Source of the DNA: Woeseiaceae bacterium
Lineage (GTDB): Bacteria > Pseudomonadota > Gammaproteobacteria > Steroidobacterales > Woeseiaceae
Assembly (NCBI GenBank): GCA_021773115.1
Contig: JAJFKS010000036.1
Span: 147,131 to 211,130, forward strand
Direction of reading: 5' to 3'
DNA: 64,000 nt
The notes beneath the pieces are model-generated. The model saw only the letters and a list, made by a program, of their open reading frames with translations. It searched no databases and had not been told where the DNA came from. Below, piece after piece: positions 60,702-64,000 of this stretch; position 1 is the stretch's first letter; each line of letters begins with the position of its first letter. A program made the position numbers and the translations under genes.

Positions 60702-61535
60702 ATGAAACAGTTAATTACGCTATCGCTGCTGGCATTGCTATTTGCCGGCTGCAGCAAAGAACCAGCCACACCCGCTGAAGAGATGGCGGCTGTCGAAGAA
60801 CAGGCAGTCGATGCCGTACAGGATATCCCTGAGAGCTCGGTTACTGATACCGAGTCACTTGAAGTCGTCGAAGAATCTGCGGCGGAGGCGGAGCCTGAAG
60901 AAAAGGCGATTCTACTCGCCCGCACAGAAGACCCCGCTGCAACAGTCAAGACCTGGCAGTTCAAGGAAGGCAAAAACTTCAGTCGCATCATTCCAACTCA
61001 GCCGACTGTTGGCGGTGCCGACAAAATTGAGGTTGCCGAAGTCTTCATGTACAGCTGTCCGCACTGTTATGACCTTGAAGCACACATCAATCGCTGGGAA
61101 GAAAGCAAGGACCCCGGAGTACGCCTTGTGCGCATTCCCGCAATATTCAATCAGCTCGCGCAGATGCATGCGCAGCTCTACTACACTGAAGTGTTTCTCG
61201 CCAAAAGCGGCGCACTAAAGAATCAAAATGCGTTTCGCAACATGGTATTCCAGGAGTTCCACAATCGTGGCAATCGCCTGGCCTCGCTGGCGTCGATCCA
61301 GAAAGTTTTCGAACGCGCCGGAGTCAGCGCCGAGGATTTCAACCGCACCTGGAATTCCTTTGAGGTTAACCAGGCCCTGCGAGTGGCGTCAGATCTTGCT
61401 CGTCGTTACAACATCCAGAGTGTTCCGACGATTATTGTCAATGGCAAGTACCGAACCGACACAGGCATGGCTGGCGGCTATCCGAAATTGATTGAACTCA
61501 TCGATGAGCTAACGGCCCGGGAAGGACTTCGCTAG
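60702..61535 (+). CDS. dsbA: thiol:disulfide interchange protein DsbA, lipoprotein form with acidic linker
   Basis: 277 residues. Signal peptide with lipobox LFAGC (Cys17), then an acidic/Ala-rich linker of about 60 residues, then the thioredoxin-like DsbA fold: MYSCPHCYDLE (CPHC active site, about 123), and SVPTIIVNGKYR with the cis-Pro. It oxidises periplasmic thiols. Typical DsbA is soluble and about 210 residues; the lipid anchor and linker tether it to a membrane. Confidence 0.9.
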   Translation: MKQLITLSLLALLFAGCSKEPATPAEEMAAVEEQAVDAVQDIPESSVTDTESLEVVEESAAEAEPEEKAILLARTEDPAATVKTWQFKEGKNFSRIIPTQPTVGGADKIEVAEVFMYSCPHCYDLEAHINRWEESKDPGVRLVRIPAIFNQLAQMHAQLYYTEVFLAKSGALKNQNAFRNMVFQEFHNRGNRLASLASIQKVFERAGVSAEDFNRTWNSFEVNQALRVASDLARRYNIQSVPTIIVNGKYRTDTGMAGGYPKLIELIDELTAREGLR

Positions 61536-61541
61536 AAATCG

Positions 61542-62447
61542 CTAGCCGTCGTTTTCAGCGATGATCTTCAGTGCGCCGTGCTCGTCACGGCGCCAGTAAA
61601 GTCGCTTCAGGGTCTCGACCGCTGTTCCACCCGTCACCCGCTGCAGTCGAAATCGACTGAGATACAGCCCGTCTTCGTCCGGATATCCGAGCAACAGCAG
61701 GTCACTGACCTCGACGGCTTCCACTTCTCGTTCACTTGCGGTGCGCAGGGACAGCGACAACCATTCATCCCGGTTCATACCCCAGCGCTCAAAGTCATCG
61801 TCGTAACTTGACAGGTAGGCGTACTGGTCACCGTTGGTCTGACTGCTGGCCCAACGGGATACAGATTCTTCGAGCTCGGAGCGCAGGGCTTCATTTTGCG
61901 CTGCAGTCGTCCAGGCGATGGTCTGCGTAACGACAACCGGTGTCTCGTTGGCCTGAAACTCAGGCAGCAACGCAAGCAAATCTTTGTTCGCTAAGGCAAT
62001 ACAGCCGTCGGTATCCCGGGTCGGCCGCCTGCCGAGCGCCGGATCCACGCCGTGCACCCATATTCCGTCGCCATCGCGTTGCATTCGTTCATCCCAGGCA
62101 TTCGGGTAGTCCAGTGGAAAGGCACTTACCCCATATTTTTCGTGCAGTCTGGTCGTGTCGAGTTGCTCGGTCACAAAATACACGCCGAGCGGTGTCCGCC
62201 GATCCCCGGAATGCTGCTTGCCAGCACCCGCCCGTCCAATCGACATATAGACGGAACCGGCGTGAACAATCGCACCATCCGACTGCTCAAAGCGATAAAA
62301 CTGAGCCGTTCCTGCCTCCGCAACAAAGATGCTCGGAAGCGACTCAGGGACCTTGATGAGCGCGGCAGGCAGCATCACATCCGCGGCCAATACCCGGGCC
62401 GCACTGAGGATCAGGATCAGCGCGAGATAGAAACGAAAACGATGCAT
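61542..62447 (-). CDS. YafK-like L,D-transpeptidase
   Basis: 301 residues with an N-terminal signal peptide. The catalytic region IWVHGVDPALGRRPTRDTDGCIAL carries His, and Cys in DGC rather than the HGC of typical L,D-transpeptidases, which is the YafK/DpaA (DUF-like) pattern; DpaA in E. coli cleaves Lpp from peptidoglycan. The C-terminal 120 residues look like an NTF2/SnoaL-type accessory domain (WASSQTNGDQYAYLSSY). Convergent with dsbA by 6 bp. Confidence 0.87.
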   Translation of the reverse strand: MHRFRFYLALILILSAARVLAADVMLPAALIKVPESLPSIFVAEAGTAQFYRFEQSDGAIVHAGSVYMSIGRAGAGKQHSGDRRTPLGVYFVTEQLDTTRLHEKYGVSAFPLDYPNAWDERMQRDGDGIWVHGVDPALGRRPTRDTDGCIALANKDLLALLPEFQANETPVVVTQTIAWTTAAQNEALRSELEESVSRWASSQTNGDQYAYLSSYDDDFERWGMNRDEWLSLSLRTASEREVEAVEVSDLLLLGYPDEDGLYLSRFRLQRVTGGTAVETLKRLYWRRDEHGALKIIAENDG

Positions 62448-62518
62448 CGGCCGATATTACAGCCTTATCGCTGCCGTGCTAAGGTTTGACGTAGAGCGAA
62501 GCAGTACGAGGCATTGCC

Positions 62519-64000
62519 GTGAAACGAGTCCTTTTAGCGATTGTCTTGATGCACATTGCAGCCCATGCGGTGGCCGACGGCGCAACCGACCAGGCGTTTC
62601 GCAACCTGGCCGATGAGTACATCAGCGACCTCGCGAATTTCTCGCCGATCAATGCGACACTGATCGGAGATCACAGCGCGGATGACAAGCTCGATCAGGT
62701 CGATGCGGCTGGCCGCGCGCATTATCGTGAGCTATTGCTTGAATACCTCAATGCGCTTCAGGCAATCGACGCCAACGCCCTGACCCGTGCCAACCAGGTT
62801 GATGCTGCACTCTTGTTGAATCAATTGCAGTCGGACTTGTGGTCCCAGGACAAACTTCAGGAGTGGGCCTGGAACCCGCTGAACTACGTCGGCGCTGCCG
62901 GCAGTGCCATATACGGGCTGCTTGCGAGAGACTTCGCGCCCATTGAAAAGCGACTGAAAAATGCGACCTCACGTCTGTCGCAGATTCCACGATTCCTGGC
63001 ACAATCCCGCGCGGCGATTCAGCCGGATCGTGTGCCGAAAATTCATGCTGAGACGGCCATTCGGCAGAATCCCGGTTTGACGTCGATCATTGACACAATG
63101 ATCGTTCCGGAAATGGGCATATTGTCCGCCACCGATCAGGCAGCCCTGAATGATGCAATCGAAGTCGCGAGAAATGCGGTTGCCGAACATCAAACCTGGC
63201 TGGAAGAAGAATTACTGCCACGCGCTGCCGGCGATTTTCGCATCGGTGCACAACTTTTCGACACAAAGCTTGCCTTTGCCTTGAACTCACCGATGAGCCG
63301 CAGGGAAATCTCGGCGCGTGCAGAGCAGGAATTCGAAAGCGTTCGTAATCAAATGTACGAAGTCGCGAAAACCGTCTACCTCGGCGTCCATCCGTTGACG
63401 AATTTTCCTGACAATCCGGTCGAACCTTACAAGCAGGCGATCATCCGCGCCGCGCTCGAAGAGGCTTACCAGGAGCTGCCACCTCGCGACGGTATCGTTG
63501 AAGTTGCAAAACAACAACTGCAACAGGCAATCGATTTCGTCGTTGAAAAAAATATCGTCACGATGCCGGAAGAACCCGTCGAGATTATTATCATGCCAGA
63601 ATTCCAGCGTGGAATATCCGTCGCCTATCTGGATCCACCTGGGCCCCTCGATCGGGAGCAGGCCGCATTTTATGCCGTGGCACCATTACCGAGCGACTGG
63701 AACGAGGAGCAGGTGCAGTCATTTCTTCGCGAGTACAATCTGTATTCGATCCAGGACCTGACTATTCATGAAGGCGTGCCCGGCCACTATCTGCAAATTA
63801 CGCTGAGCAATCGCTATCCGTCGACATTACGCTCCGTGCTGTGGTCCGGTTCGTTCGTTGAAGGCTGGGGCGTCTACGCCGAACAAATGATGATTTCTGA
63901 AGGCTACCTCGACAACGACCCGCTGATGAAACTCATCAATCTGAAATGGTATTTACGCGCCGTCACGAACGCGATTATCGACTCCGCCATTCATGTCGAT
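62519..64000 (+). CDS. DUF885 family metallohydrolase (3' end outside the window)
   Basis: At least 494 residues, GTG start with CGAGG upstream. A signal peptide (KRVLLAIVLMHIAAHAVA) is followed by the helical DUF885 body (FRNLADEYISDLANFSPINATLIGDH) and the zinc-binding HEGVPGHYLQ motif (about 421). The next ligand region begins near SFVEGWGVYAEQM. DUF885 proteins are predicted peptidases; substrate unknown. The final part, probably about 100 residues, lies beyond 64000. Confidence 0.9.
   Translation, partial: MKRVLLAIVLMHIAAHAVADGATDQAFRNLADEYISDLANFSPINATLIGDHSADDKLDQVDAAGRAHYRELLLEYLNALQAIDANALTRANQVDAALLLNQLQSDLWSQDKLQEWAWNPLNYVGAAGSAIYGLLARDFAPIEKRLKNATSRLSQIPRFLAQSRAAIQPDRVPKIHAETAIRQNPGLTSIIDTMIVPEMGILSATDQAALNDAIEVARNAVAEHQTWLEEELLPRAAGDFRIGAQLFDTKLAFALNSPMSRREISARAEQEFESVRNQMYEVAKTVYLGVHPLTNFPDNPVEPYKQAIIRAALEEAYQELPPRDGIVEVAKQQLQQAIDFVVEKNIVTMPEEPVEIIIMPEFQRGISVAYLDPPGPLDREQAAFYAVAPLPSDWNEEQVQSFLREYNLYSIQDLTIHEGVPGHYLQITLSNRYPSTLRSVLWSGSFVEGWGVYAEQMMISEGYLDNDPLMKLINLKWYLRAVTNAIIDSAIHVD

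Noticed and set aside
1..64000. CRISPR arrays, tRNA or rRNA genes, prophage or plasmid origin
   Set aside because: No spaced direct repeats, no cloverleaf-like sequences, no rRNA stretches and no phage structural or replication genes were found. The only mobile element seen is the IS1595-type copy.

Overview
The window is a dense chromosomal stretch from a gammaproteobacterium (GC-rich by eye, short intergenic gaps, no rRNA, tRNA or CRISPR seen). The order polA - engB - cytochrome c4 - dsbA, a Psp system, GspA/GspB and an arginine operon that uses an N-acylornithine carbamoyltransferase all point to the Xanthomonadales/Woeseiales side of the class. The placement is inference. The most unusual trait for a gammaproteobacterium is a complete mevalonate pathway instead of, or in addition to, the MEP route.

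Layout. 1-10.3 kb: end of a UvrD-type helicase, an alpha/beta hydrolase, an SLC13-type permease with four RCK_C domains, an FAD reductase, a pair of related membrane-anchored unknowns, a sulfotransferase-like gene overlapping a class IV aminotransferase, and gshA. 10.5-21 kb: a bactofilin, a PAS-GGDEF-EAL protein, the Psp envelope-stress locus with a visible sigma-54 promoter, a GntR/ABC operon behind a 24-bp palindromic operator, and an ECF sigma factor with its membrane partner. 21-33.9 kb: mdh, fadE, two membrane or lipoprotein unknowns, then the mevalonate cluster. HMG-CoA synthase faces a divergently promoted operon of mvaD, phosphomevalonate kinase, a fused HMG-CoA reductase-mevalonate kinase, and idi; ispA is transcribed in the opposite direction from the same intergenic region. 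These genes together lead from acetoacetyl-CoA to farnesyl-PP.

33.9-47.9 kb: dinB, gspAB, a DAK2-DegV fusion, a YedK/SRAP protein, an ABC-2 exporter, then a complete 2.1-kb IS1595-family element with terminal inverted repeats, an 8-bp target duplication and cargo genes. It is inserted just upstream of an orphan FlhC-like regulator. mscL, nudC, a TANGO2-type protein and a carboxylesterase follow. 47.9-56.1 kb: a tightly coupled arginine operon argR-argG-[P-loop/DUF1611-like]-argC-argD-argF'-argB-argH. No ArgA is visible; the P-loop gene is a candidate for the missing N-acylglutamate-forming step, and the ArgF' specificity position is Ala rather than the Glu of acetylornithine enzymes.

56.1-64 kb: lptM, polA, a candidate C-rich-loop sRNA at the Spot 42/ErsA/sX13 position, engB, cytochrome c4, a lipoprotein DsbA, a YafK-like L,D-transpeptidase and the start of a DUF885 metallohydrolase. 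No search tools were used; family names rest on motifs read from the translations and on recalled family features.
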